From contig CAYRYU010000002.1 of the NCBI GenBank assembly GCA_964428355.1, positions 128,159 through 192,158 of the forward strand: a stretch of DNA of 64,000 nt. Reading direction: 5' to 3'. The notes under the pieces are model-generated. The model had not been told where the DNA came from. It made no database searches and worked only from the letters and a program-made list of their open reading frames with translations. How positions within the stretch are numbered: position 1 is the first letter of the stretch; every line of letters begins with the position of its first letter. The position numbers were made by a program, and so were the translations under genes. Below are positions 41,604-50,460 of this stretch, one piece after another. The stretch is from CAYRYU01 sp964428355 (GTDB lineage: Bacteria; Muiribacteriota; Ozemobacteria; Ozemobacterales; Ozemobacteraceae).

Positions 41604-44600
41604 ATGACCAACGCCGGGACTTCCCCCGGCCTTCCGACCCGTCGGGAAATCCGCCCCCCGATCTGGATCGGAAGCTGGTTTTTCCTTGTCGCGATCCCTT
41701 TGCTGTTCGTTCTTTCCGCGGTGGAAAGAACGGTCGGCTACCTGGATTTCCTTCGGGAGAACGAAGTCCGGGAGATCCTTTTCAAGGAAATGACGGCATT
41801 CAAGGAACGTTGCCTCGTCGAGAACTTCATCAGGGAAAAGACCCTGGCCTTGCTCTCGAAGATGGGAGTCCCCGGCCCCTCAGACCGGAAGGGGAATCCC
41901 GGAATCCCCTGCGCCCCCGATCCGATCGACGCTTCTTTCCTGCGCGAGCTGAAAGCGGGGTTGTGGAAGGAACTCGGGGTCCCCCCACTTCTTCTTGTCG
42001 GAACGAACGCCGATTCGAGGGACCTTTTCCTGGAGTTCGATTCCCGGATCATCTCGCCCGCCCGGATCTCGCGCCGTGCGCTCCAGGTGGTCCTTCTGGC
42101 GCTGACGCGGCAGCTGGATCGTTCGCCTTTTCTCCGGGATGGGCATCTCGAACGGCTGAAAAAAGCCTGGGAGGGCCGAAGGGAATCCCTGGACGGGGCG
42201 GCGGCGGGATTCGCGAAAGGCCTGTTCGGGGAATACTCCGTCCCACCTTATCCCCAATTTGTGGTCGATGCGAGGTTCGGGAATCTTTTCGGAGGGGGGA
42301 AGGTTTTCTTCTACTGGCACCCCATTCCGGTCGGCCCCGAACCGGACTCCCCTCTTCGGGGCGCAATTCTGGCCGTCTTCCACCCCCGCTGCGTCCGGCT
42401 CTCGAAGCTTCTGAAATTCGCCCTTGCCAACCGGCGTCACGAGGTGGGAAGGAAACGGTTGATGGGCTCCCGGTCCCGGGTCATCCAATCGTTCGTTCCG
42501 AGGTTCGTCGAACGAGACGGACGGTTCGTTTTCCAGGATCCCCTGCCCGGCGACATCACTGCGCAACGCTTCGCGGGGGGGTTCCAGATGTTCGAGAAAT
42601 TCGACCGGCCCCCGCTGGCTTCGGGAGTGTACCGCACCCCCCTGGCGCAGGTTTCGGTCCCCCGCCGCTTCGCGAAACACCCCGTGGGCAGGCTACTTCC
42701 CGGCCTCCGGATTGGAATCTCGCTCGCACTGATGGTTTCAGGGATGCTCCTGGTCCGGTTCCTTCTGGCCGGCCTCACCCTTCCGCTCAGGGTCAGGCCG
42801 AAGCTCCTGCTTGCGGCAATATTGCCGCTGATCATCCCCCTGACAGGCTTGTGGTTGGGCCTGGTTGCCTCCGTCCATTTCGACCACCGGTTCGAGGACC
42901 GGAAGCTCCTGACGGGCCTTTCGGACCGGCTTGCCGGGATCGAGAACGACCTTCTTGGCAGTGAGAACGCCCTCCAGAGCTCGATGTGGAATTGGCAGGG
43001 AACCCTCTCCCCGCTCGTTTCCGACGAAGGGCGGGTCGCCGGCTTCCTCGACGATATCACCCGTAGAGGACTTGTACAAGGAACCCTTTTCCTGCGATAT
43101 GACGGTTTCACCTTCGGAACCGGAGTCCTTTCCGGACTCGCAAAAAGCGAAAAGCTCCCCACGCAACGGGCCCAAGGCCGCAGGGGGGAGGTTTTTTCGG
43201 ATGATGCGATAACCCTCCTGAGCTCGATGGCAATCATCCAGCTGGTCTACTCCCGCAACTACGATCTTTCGTGGGCTGAAAACGTCAGGGAGGCGGAGGC
43301 ATTTTTCGCCCGCCTCGGGAGCCGCAGGAAGTGGTCCCCAGTTCTGCGGTCCCTGGCCGATTTCAGCGACATTCGGACCCTGGAACGCGCCCGGGATCTG
43401 CTGACTATGGAGGGCAGACTCAGCACCAACCGGCTTCCGATGTTGGGAGCGTTCCGGATCGGGTATCTGACGCTGCGGGATCCCAACCGCACCGGGCAGG
43501 ACGGAATGGGAGTCCTGGCGGTGCTTTTCCCGCACGAGTTGCTTGCAGAAGACCGCCTGCTAAGCCTGTACCGGTCTGGGACAAGGCCTGGCCTTTCCGG
43601 AGAGCCTCTCGACAGGCACGATGTCAGTGTCTCGGTTTTCCGGATCGATCCCGAAAACGCCGTTCTGCTTCCATTCGCCCCGTTCACGGCAACGGAACCC
43701 GAACTGGTCGACCTCGCCCGTCAAGCGGTCACCACGCGGCGGGATGGGACCGCCATCCGGACCATCGGGAGTTCCCGTCATCATCAGGCATGGAGAAGGA
43801 TCTCGGGTCTCCCTCTCCTTGCCGTGGCGGTTGCCAGGCCGGCGGCAGGAAGCGCAGGAGACGCGTTCTCGAGGGCGTCATTCCCGATCCTCGTGGGGTA
43901 TTCTCTCCTGATACTCGTCCTGCTCGCAGAAACCCTCGCGGCATTTTTCCTGAACCCGATTTCCAGCCTTCAGCAGGGTTTCGCCCTTGTCGGCGCGGGC
44001 GATTTCAAGGCCAGGGTCTCGATCCCTTCCGGAGACGAATTCGGCGAACTCGGGGAGGCTTTCAACGATATGTCCCGCGGCCTGCTCGAAAAGGAAAGGA
44101 TGGAACGTTTCGTCCCCAGCGACCTTCTCGCCGAGGTCAGGACATCTGCAGGGGGCGATTCAATCAGCGTCCGGAAGGGGGAGGCGGTCGTCCTGTTTTC
44201 CGACATCCGGTCCTTCACCACATTGTCAGAGGCCCACCCAGCTCCCGATATCGTGACCCTTCTGAACGATTACTTCACGGAGATGGAACCCTGCATCGAA
44301 GCTAATGGAGGGGTGATCAACAAGTTCATCGGAGACGCCATCCTCGCAATCTTCCAGCCGGTTCCGGACACCCCGCACCCGGTTCTCAGGGCCGGCAGGG
44401 CGGCTTTGGCAATGAGGGAGCGCCTCCTGAGGTTCAACCGGAAGCGCGAGGAGACGGGGAGCTTCACGATCGAAACCGGGATCGGGATTTCCTGGGGAAC
44501 GGTCATTTCGGGCGGAGTGGGCTCGGCCAATGGTAGACTCGACTTTACGGCGGTTGGCGATCCGGTCCAGGAGGCCTCCTTGTTGGAAGCCGCCTCGAAA

Positions 44601-44789
44601 AGGGGAATCCACACGCGCATCATTCTCTCCGCTCAGGCAGCCGGGATCGCGGAGACCGAGTTCGTCACGGTTCCTCTCGAGCGAAGCCCCAGGAAATCCT
44701 CTCTCGCGGAAACCCCTCCCCTGCGGACTCCGCAGGCGAGTGTTTCGGGGGACCCCTTCGAGATCGTCAGGGGGAAGATCCATGACTGA
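41604..44789 (+). CDS. Tandem receptor cyclase 1: HAMP and class III cyclase domain lacking the transition-state Asn/Arg (C1-like)
   Basis: The 1061-residue protein has TM helices near 20-42, 366-395, 396-422 and 757-782, a large extracytoplasmic loop after TM1 and another before TM4, HAMP at about 783-840, and a C-terminal class III nucleotidyl cyclase domain (860-1050). Both metal Asp are present (Asp867 in FSDIRSF, Asp911 in KFIGDA), as are Lys907 and Thr982 (class IIIb purine-site pair). The transition-state residues are lost: Gln989 stands for Asn and Leu993 for Arg (GDPVQEASLL instead of VNxxxR). It should not work as a homodimer but could supply the metal half-site to cyclase 2, encoded with an 8-bp overlap. 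Confidence 0.9.
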   Translation: MTNAGTSPGLPTRREIRPPIWIGSWFFLVAIPLLFVLSAVERTVGYLDFLRENEVREILFKEMTAFKERCLVENFIREKTLALLSKMGVPGPSDRKGNPGIPCAPDPIDASFLRELKAGLWKELGVPPLLLVGTNADSRDLFLEFDSRIISPARISRRALQVVLLALTRQLDRSPFLRDGHLERLKKAWEGRRESLDGAAAGFAKGLFGEYSVPPYPQFVVDARFGNLFGGGKVFFYWHPIPVGPEPDSPLRGAILAVFHPRCVRLSKLLKFALANRRHEVGRKRLMGSRSRVIQSFVPRFVERDGRFVFQDPLPGDITAQRFAGGFQMFEKFDRPPLASGVYRTPLAQVSVPRRFAKHPVGRLLPGLRIGISLALMVSGMLLVRFLLAGLTLPLRVRPKLLLAAILPLIIPLTGLWLGLVASVHFDHRFEDRKLLTGLSDRLAGIENDLLGSENALQSSMWNWQGTLSPLVSDEGRVAGFLDDITRRGLVQGTLFLRYDGFTFGTGVLSGLAKSEKLPTQRAQGRRGEVFSDDAITLLSSMAIIQLVYSRNYDLSWAENVREAEAFFARLGSRRKWSPVLRSLADFSDIRTLERARDLLTMEGRLSTNRLPMLGAFRIGYLTLRDPNRTGQDGMGVLAVLFPHELLAEDRLLSLYRSGTRPGLSGEPLDRHDVSVSVFRIDPENAVLLPFAPFTATEPELVDLARQAVTTRRDGTAIRTIGSSRHHQAWRRISGLPLLAVAVARPAAGSAGDAFSRASFPILVGYSLLILVLLAETLAAFFLNPISSLQQGFALVGAGDFKARVSIPSGDEFGELGEAFNDMSRGLLEKERMERFVPSDLLAEVRTSAGGDSISVRKGEAVVLFSDIRSFTTLSEAHPAPDIVTLLNDYFTEMEPCIEANGGVINKFIGDAILAIFQPVPDTPHPVLRAGRAALAMRERLLRFNRKREETGSFTIETGIGISWGTVISGGVGSANGRLDFTAVGDPVQEASLLEAASKRGIHTRIILSAQAAGIAETEFVTVPLERSPRKSSLAETPPLRTPQASVSGDPFEIVRGKIHD

Positions 44790-47700
44790 CCCACGGGAAG
44801 CATCCGGAGTTTCCCCGAACCGGGGAAACGAGAACCCCGTTCAGGAAAGACTCCGGAGGCTGCTGCTCATCACCTGGGTCGTTCTTGTCCTGATTCCGAT
44901 CGGAGGCGGATTCTCGATTCTCGACCGGATACTGACCCACGAGGAAAAGGAACGGCGGGATAAAAAGATGGCGCTCATGCAGGAGGAGATGCGGTCCTTC
45001 CGCAAGGACCTCGAACTCGAGCAGTATTTCGCCCGGACCTTCGACCGGTTGAGCAGGAAATACGGGTTCGAGGAATCCGAAAAGGGATTCGATGCTCCTG
45101 TCTTCCAGGGAATCGGCCGGCGATTGGTCAATAACCTTCTCCGCGATATCCGGCGGGCATTCCGGACGCGGGTCCACGCCCTTTTCGTAACGCGCGCGGA
45201 CGGAGGAGGGAACTTCGTCTACCTCGATCCCCGCCATTTTCCCAAACCCCGCCTTTCCCGCCAGGAGGTCAGGGACTTCATGACCGCGGAGTTCGTACTC
45301 TACGATAAGGTTCCCGTTGGCGACGGGACATGGCTTGCCAGTGCCCATGAGCGTTGGAAACAACCGGGAAATCCGGCGGTGGAAGGGCAGGATTCCCTCG
45401 TCCGAAAGCTCTTCGGACAGTTCGTGAAACCGGATCTGCGAGACCGGTGGTGCGACGATTTCTTCTCCCCGCTGTTCGGAGGAACCCGCCTTTTGATCTA
45501 CAAGGACGACCGGGTCCTCCCGGTGATGCATGCCCAGACGCAATTTTACGGAGGGTTCATCGCGGTCCTGCTCGAGGAGGAGCTCGATCCGATCGTCAGG
45601 TTGCGTTGGAGCAAGGGGAATTCCTTTCATCCGGGCTTCAAGAGGTCTTTCGTCAGGGGAGGGAGCTTCAGCCGCCCCCGCACGATCGAAAGGAGCGGAC
45701 GTGTGCTCCAGCTTGCTCCCTTTCCGCAGGAAGCGACTCCCTCCAAATGGCGGAAGCAGATCGGAAGGTCAGGCGGAGCAAGGGATCTCCCCGTCCTCGT
45801 CGTTTCCTTCCCGGTTTCCGATTTGAAACACCCGTTCCGGAAATTCATGCCCCTTCTGAAGCTTCTCGCCGCGGGGCTGCTCCTTTCGACTTTGTACCTG
45901 GCTCACCGCGGTTTCCGGGAGATCAGCCCCCGAAACGCTCACCTGCGGGATCCGCAGGAGAGGGGCGGGACAGGTTTCCCCCTCGAGCGGAAGATCATCC
46001 TGGCGGTCGCCTCCGGAACAGTGGTTCCGCTGGTCGGGTTCCTGCTTTCGGGAACGTGGGGGGTCGTTTTGAAAAGCCGGATCAACCCGCAGGAGGTGAT
46101 GAACCACCTGGAGTTCCGCCTTTCCTGTTTCAACCAGGGTTGTTCCGGGTTCGAGACTTTCTGGGTCCAGACCCTCCACCGTTTGAGGTTGTCGCTCCAA
46201 AAGCGCGTTGACGAGCCTTTCCGGCGTTTTCTCGAAGCCAGGAATGGCTGGATCGCGGGGTTGCGCCACCCGAGGTTCCGAAACCAACTGAGGATAGCCC
46301 CCATCGAACATACGCTCCTGAGGTATTCCGGGGGCGGTCTGGAGGAGGACGCCAAGGTCGATTCGGGCGGGGAGAAGGAATCGATCCGCAAAGCGGCAAA
46401 CAGATCGCTTCCGCTCGAGTGGCTGTTCCTGACCGGAGGCCTCCAGGGTCTCCGCAGCGGCGAGCTCCGGAAGGCATCGTTGGGGATCGAGGCCTTCCAC
46501 ATTCTGACGGAGCAGATTTTTGGAATGAGTACCATGGGGAAACTCTTGATGCACGATATGGCGCTTTTCGTCCACCCCGTGAAGGGGGATTTCCGGAAAA
46601 CCGCCATCGTACCGATTTTCGGAAATCCCCGGCAACCGCCCCGTGGAGTCTTTTTCACCACGCTCGAGGATGGCCAGATAACCGGGGCATTCCTGCGAGG
46701 CCAGATTTTCTCGAAGGGCCCCCTCAGGGAAGAGTTCGGCGGCTACCGGATCGACTACGCTTTCTTCCAGATGAGAACCAGCGCGGGACTCGGCAACGAA
46801 ACCCTTGCGGATCCGTTGAATCCGAAAGGGATCATCCACCAGTTGGCCCAGACCTCGTGCCGGACCGAGTCCCAGATAAGGCAGTTCGGAGACGAGGTTG
46901 ATTCCGACGCTCTGACCGCGACCAGGTTCCTCCTGCCCTCGAACTTCCTGGGAATCGCCCGGGCAACGCCGATCCGCGGTACCGAGCTGAATCTGGCGGC
47001 AATCCTCTGGACCCTCGGCGCCTACACGGGATTCATGGTCGTCTTCATATCCTGGCTCCTGGCGCGGGTTCTTACCGGGCCGGTGAACGACCTCACGATG
47101 GGGGTGAGGGCGATCGGCACCGGGAATCTGGACGTGAGAATCGTCCCATCGTCTTCCGACGAACTTGGGGATCTGGGGGCGGCATTCAACGGGATGATCC
47201 AGGGCCTCGCGGAGCGAAAGAGGATGGCCCGGTTCGTTTCGAGGGAAGTCCTGGAGGCGGTTTCCGGAAAAGATGAAAGCCGTTTGCAGCCAGGCGGGGA
47301 GACCGTGGAGGTCACTGTCCTCTTTTCCCATATCCGGGGCTTCGGCGCTCTCGCCCGCGAACACTCCGGCGAACGGATCGTGAGCCTCCTGAACGAGTTC
47401 TTCACCGCCATGGAGCCGGCAATAACCGGGGCTGGAGGAAGCATCGACAAGTTCATCGGAGACGCCGTGATGGCAGTCTTCCGGGAGGGAGGCCGTGGGG
47501 AGGCCCATTCTGTGATGGCTTGCAGGGCCGCGCTCGCGATGAAGGAAGCCCTCGGAGCCATGAACGAGCGGCGAAGGGCGGCGGGGGATTTCCCCGTCGA
47601 AATCGGGATCGGAATCGCCGGAGGACCGGTGATTTCCGGCCGGATCGGTTCCCGGAAGGGGCGGCTCGATTACACCGTGATCGGGAACGCGGTCAACCTC

Positions 47701-47883
47701 GCCGCCCGGTTGGAATCGGAGTCGCACCGCGCCGGCGAGACCGGCATTCTGGTGAGTCCCGGAACGATCCGTTTCCTGAAGGGTGCCGCGGTCGTCGGGT
47801 TCGTGGACCGGATCGCCATCAAGGGCCGCACCAACCGCACGTTTCCCCTCTACCAGCTCCTGTCGATGCGCGAAAGAACCTGA
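44782..47883 (+). CDS. Tandem receptor cyclase 2: HAMP and class III cyclase domain lacking the first metal Asp (C2-like)
   Basis: The 1033-residue protein is a paralogue of cyclase 1 with the same layout: TM near 26-46, 350-372, 403-425 and 737-765, two extracytoplasmic regions, HAMP at about 766-820, catalytic domain at 840-1030. Here the transition-state pair is intact (Asn972, Arg976 in GNAVNLAARLE), as are Lys890, Thr965 and the second metal Asp894. The first metal Asp is His850 (FSHIRGF instead of FxDIxGF). The losses are complementary to those of cyclase 1, as in mammalian C1/C2 domains. GGGGAAG before the ATG and the 8-bp overlap with cyclase 1 indicate coupled, roughly equal synthesis. 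Confidence 0.9.
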   Translation: MTDPREASGVSPNRGNENPVQERLRRLLLITWVVLVLIPIGGGFSILDRILTHEEKERRDKKMALMQEEMRSFRKDLELEQYFARTFDRLSRKYGFEESEKGFDAPVFQGIGRRLVNNLLRDIRRAFRTRVHALFVTRADGGGNFVYLDPRHFPKPRLSRQEVRDFMTAEFVLYDKVPVGDGTWLASAHERWKQPGNPAVEGQDSLVRKLFGQFVKPDLRDRWCDDFFSPLFGGTRLLIYKDDRVLPVMHAQTQFYGGFIAVLLEEELDPIVRLRWSKGNSFHPGFKRSFVRGGSFSRPRTIERSGRVLQLAPFPQEATPSKWRKQIGRSGGARDLPVLVVSFPVSDLKHPFRKFMPLLKLLAAGLLLSTLYLAHRGFREISPRNAHLRDPQERGGTGFPLERKIILAVASGTVVPLVGFLLSGTWGVVLKSRINPQEVMNHLEFRLSCFNQGCSGFETFWVQTLHRLRLSLQKRVDEPFRRFLEARNGWIAGLRHPRFRNQLRIAPIEHTLLRYSGGGLEEDAKVDSGGEKESIRKAANRSLPLEWLFLTGGLQGLRSGELRKASLGIEAFHILTEQIFGMSTMGKLLMHDMALFVHPVKGDFRKTAIVPIFGNPRQPPRGVFFTTLEDGQITGAFLRGQIFSKGPLREEFGGYRIDYAFFQMRTSAGLGNETLADPLNPKGIIHQLAQTSCRTESQIRQFGDEVDSDALTATRFLLPSNFLGIARATPIRGTELNLAAILWTLGAYTGFMVVFISWLLARVLTGPVNDLTMGVRAIGTGNLDVRIVPSSSDELGDLGAAFNGMIQGLAERKRMARFVSREVLEAVSGKDESRLQPGGETVEVTVLFSHIRGFGALAREHSGERIVSLLNEFFTAMEPAITGAGGSIDKFIGDAVMAVFREGGRGEAHSVMACRAALAMKEALGAMNERRRAAGDFPVEIGIGIAGGPVISGRIGSRKGRLDYTVIGNAVNLAARLESESHRAGETGILVSPGTIRFLKGAAVVGFVDRIAIKGRTNRTFPLYQLLSMRERT

Positions 47884-47903
47884 TCACTCCTGGAGCTGGG
47901 ATC

Positions 47904-48034
47904 GCCACAGAGGCACGGAGCCACAGAGACACAAACCCAGAAGTCAGGGGGAATCATTTTTGTTTGTTTCTCGTGAGGTTTTTCCCCTGGAAACGAGTCC
48001 CAGAAACGTTCTCGGTGTCTCAGAGGCTCGGAGG
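47904..48034. repeat. Palindromic intergenic repeat, short form
   Basis: Left arm GCCACAGAGGCACGGAGCC, right arm CTCGGTGTCTCAGAGGCTCGG ending GAGGC, with a T-rich centre. It fills the gap between the convergent cyclase 2 and beta-propeller genes. Confidence 0.75.
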
Positions 48035-48072
48035 CAACCTCGGTCCCCCCCCCAAATGATTCGTGGAGTAGT

Positions 48073-49374
48073 TCACTCCTGGAGCTTGATGGCCCAGAGG
48101 TCCGTTCCGGCGTAGCCTTTCGAGATGTCGCCATACCCGAACGGGGATGCCTCTCCGACGAGGATGAAGGTGTTGGTCGCGGTCGTTTCCCTGATGTCGT
48201 GGCCAACATCCAGATTCCGCCCTCCAAGGCAGGTCTGCCAGGAGATGTTGCCGTAGGCGTCGAGTTTAACGACCCAATAATCGATGTTTCCGTGGTTCCC
48301 GACGACGTCTCCGTTGTAGGAATCCGTCTCTCCGAGGACGATGTAGCCGCCGTCCAGGGTGGGACGCACGGAATACGCGATGTCGTCCCCGGCACCGCCC
48401 ATGACCCGGTCCCATTCGAGGCCGCCGGAGGAGTCGAGCTTGATGATCCAGGCATCCCGCAACCCATGATATTGGGACACCTGCCCGCCAATGTGGCCGT
48501 TGCACCCCGCGATGACGTAACCACTGTCCGCCGTCTGACGGGCGCAGTACCCGATATCCTCGTGGGTCGCGCCGTAGTCGGTCAGCCAGAGTTTCTTTCC
48601 ATCGCCGTCCAAACGCAGGATCAGCACGTTCCCGAGCCCGAAACTCCCGGAATTGAGGTTGTAATCGATATCGATCTTTCCGGTCACGATGAAACCGCCG
48701 TCCCCGCACTGGTGGATGCTATAGGCGATGTCGTCCCCGACAGTTCCGTAGGTCTTTTCCCATGCCAGGTTTCCCAGGGAATCGAGCTTCACGATCCAGG
48801 CATCGCAGTTCCCCGTTATCGTCGCGACGTCCCCGTTGAGGGAGTTGGTGTAACCCGCGAAAACGAATCCGTTGTCAAGCGTCTGCTGGATGCAGAGTGC
48901 CCCGTCCTCACCGTTTCCGCCGAAGGTCTTTTGCCACTGGATCGCGCCCGAAGAGCTGAGCTTGACCACCCAGGCATCGTTCGAACCCTTGTAGCCCGAG
49001 ACGTCCCCGTCCCAGGATTCGGTCGTTCCCGCCACGATGTAGCCGCCGTCCTTGGTGAGGGCGATCGAGTAGGCAATCTCGTCTTCCCGCCCCCCGTAAC
49101 ATTTCCTCCACTGGACGGTTCCGGAAGCAAGAAACTTCGTGACGAGGAACTCCTTGCCGCCGTGGTTCGCACCGATGTCGCCATCCTGCGAGCGGGTGAA
49201 ACCCGCGGTCACGAAACCTCCGTCCGAGGTCATCTGCATCGAGTGTGCCCCGTCGTCGAAGTTGCCTCCGACCGTTTTTTCCCAAACGATCGCGGGCTGC
49301 GCGAAAGCGGGAAATGCCGAAAGCGCGGCCGAAATGAGCGCGACCGCAATCACTGCCTTTGTCCGTCCGGGCAT
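48073..49374 (-). CDS. Secreted seven-bladed beta-propeller-like protein
   Basis: The 433-residue product has a signal peptide (VIAVALISAALSAFPAFAQ). It is built of seven repeats of about 55-60 residues. Each starts with W-x-x-x-x-G-(G/A/T)-x-x-x-D/E (WEKTVGG, WRKCYGG, WQKTFGG, WEKTYGT, WLTDYGA, WDRVMGG, WQTCLGG) and contains DGG(Y/F)(I/V)..G and a D-(A)W-(V/I)-(V/I)-KL strand. Seven such units fit a beta-propeller. The ATG at 49374 follows GAAGG, and the upstream in-frame extension lies within the repeat region and is rejected. Binding function unknown. Confidence 0.8.
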   Translation of the reverse strand: MPGRTKAVIAVALISAALSAFPAFAQPAIVWEKTVGGNFDDGAHSMQMTSDGGFVTAGFTRSQDGDIGANHGGKEFLVTKFLASGTVQWRKCYGGREDEIAYSIALTKDGGYIVAGTTESWDGDVSGYKGSNDAWVVKLSSSGAIQWQKTFGGNGEDGALCIQQTLDNGFVFAGYTNSLNGDVATITGNCDAWIVKLDSLGNLAWEKTYGTVGDDIAYSIHQCGDGGFIVTGKIDIDYNLNSGSFGLGNVLILRLDGDGKKLWLTDYGATHEDIGYCARQTADSGYVIAGCNGHIGGQVSQYHGLRDAWIIKLDSSGGLEWDRVMGGAGDDIAYSVRPTLDGGYIVLGETDSYNGDVVGNHGNIDYWVVKLDAYGNISWQTCLGGRNLDVGHDIRETTATNTFILVGEASPFGYGDISKGYAGTDLWAIKLQE

Positions 49375-49477
49375 TGAACCTTCACCCCCTCGAGGAAGTG
49401 CGAACTTCCGGCGAACTATCGGCAGACACCGAAGTTTTCCTGAGGGACAAGCGCGAGCCAGGAACAGAAAAAGGAAA

Positions 49478-49729
49478 GCCACCGAGTCACCGAGCCGCGG
49501 AGATTGCCTGGAAATCAACAGAAGCAATCTCCCCCGTCGGCTCGGAACGTGTGAAAGAATCAACAGACGGAGGAGGGGATCGAAAACGAAGAATTTTCGC
49601 CACGGATGAACACGGATCGACACTGATTTTCCCTAACTCCTTTGCGGGGCATCCGTGAAAATCCGTGGCAAAAGGAATTTTGCGCGATTTTTTCACAGCT
49701 TCTCGGTTGCTCCGTGTCTCCGTGGCAAC
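49478..49729 (+). repeat. Composite palindromic intergenic repeat (copy 2)
   Basis: Outer arms GCCACCGAGTCACCGAGCC and CTCCGTGTCTCCGTGGC. Inner arms GCCACGGATGAACACGGATC and GTGAAAATCCGTGGC. The core matches the copy at 20426-20708 (TCAACAGACGGAGGAGGGGA; CGAAGAATTTTCGCCACGG). It makes up most of the 446-bp gap 49375-49820, which contains no gene. Confidence 0.8.
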
Positions 49730-49740
49730 CCTTGAAAGGT

Positions 49741-49801
49741 GCCATTGCGAGAAGGTCATCGAAACATTGTTCTCTCGCTGGCTCCGTGTCTCCGTGGCAA
49801 C
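49741..49801 (+). repeat. Partial palindromic intergenic repeat
   Basis: GCCATTGCGAGAAGG on the left and GCTGGCTCCGTGTCTCCGTGGC on the right. The right arm equals that of the neighbouring composite copy, and the left arm is degraded. It directly follows that copy. Confidence 0.6.
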
Positions 49802-49820
49802 CCCGGTCAAATCCTCTTTT

Positions 49821-50429
49821 CTACTTGGTTTCGGCGAGCGGCTCGGTCTTCTGATGGACGAACTTTCCCTGGTCGAACTTGAAGATGTAGCTGCTCGGAG
49901 CGGGAGGTTGCGATCCGTCTTCCGAATAGACGAGCCCGAGAATCTTCACGGTTCCGTCGTCCTGGAAGATCATGTCGCTTCCGTCTTTCTGACGGACATC
50001 CGAAACCAGCTGATCCGCGGTCTGGTCTTGCTTGGGAAAGAAGGCGGGAATCACTTTGAAGGTCTTCTCGTCCTTTGAGTAGGAAAAGACATACAGGCCG
50101 CTTGCCTTGGGACCGTAGAAGGCAGCCGTAACGATATCGGGAACCTTGTCGCCCGTGACGTCCTCGATGACCAGGCTCTTGTCCTCCCCGCGGATCCTGA
50201 AGAGTTTCTCCTCGGTTCCGAGAGGCTTGCTCTCGAAAACCTTCGCCCCGTCCTTGCCGGAAACCACGATGTAGATCCCGTCTTCCCGGTTCACCTTGTC
50301 CACCTTGAATTCATCGGGCGCGAGGAATGCTCCTGACCCGGACGCCAGGATGGTTTCCGCCCCGTAGGAGAGGCCTGGAACCGACGCCATGATCAGAACG
50401 AGGGGGACGAGCACCTTCAGTGATTTCAT
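49821..50429 (-). CDS. Secreted protein of unknown function
   Basis: The 202-residue product has a signal peptide (VLVPLVLIMASVPGLSYGA). The segment LVIEDVTGDKVPDIVTAAF resembles an FG-GAP/VCBS calcium-binding turn (D-x-T-x-D-x-x-P-D), with similar weaker strands around it. A small beta-rich periplasmic or secreted protein is likely. GGAGGAAAC before ATG is a strong ribosome site. It is 31 bp downstream of the glucosaminidase gene on the same strand and probably co-transcribed. Confidence 0.65.
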   Translation of the reverse strand: MKSLKVLVPLVLIMASVPGLSYGAETILASGSGAFLAPDEFKVDKVNREDGIYIVVSGKDGAKVFESKPLGTEEKLFRIRGEDKSLVIEDVTGDKVPDIVTAAFYGPKASGLYVFSYSKDEKTFKVIPAFFPKQDQTADQLVSDVRQKDGSDMIFQDDGTVKILGLVYSEDGSQPPAPSSYIFKFDQGKFVHQKTEPLAETK

Positions 50430-50460
50430 CGGAAGTTTCCTCCTTTGTTGTTGGACCGGA

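Noticed and set aside
45769..47727. A 652-codon frame antisense to cyclase 2
   Set aside because: Shadow of a gene with conserved catalytic and HAMP motifs.
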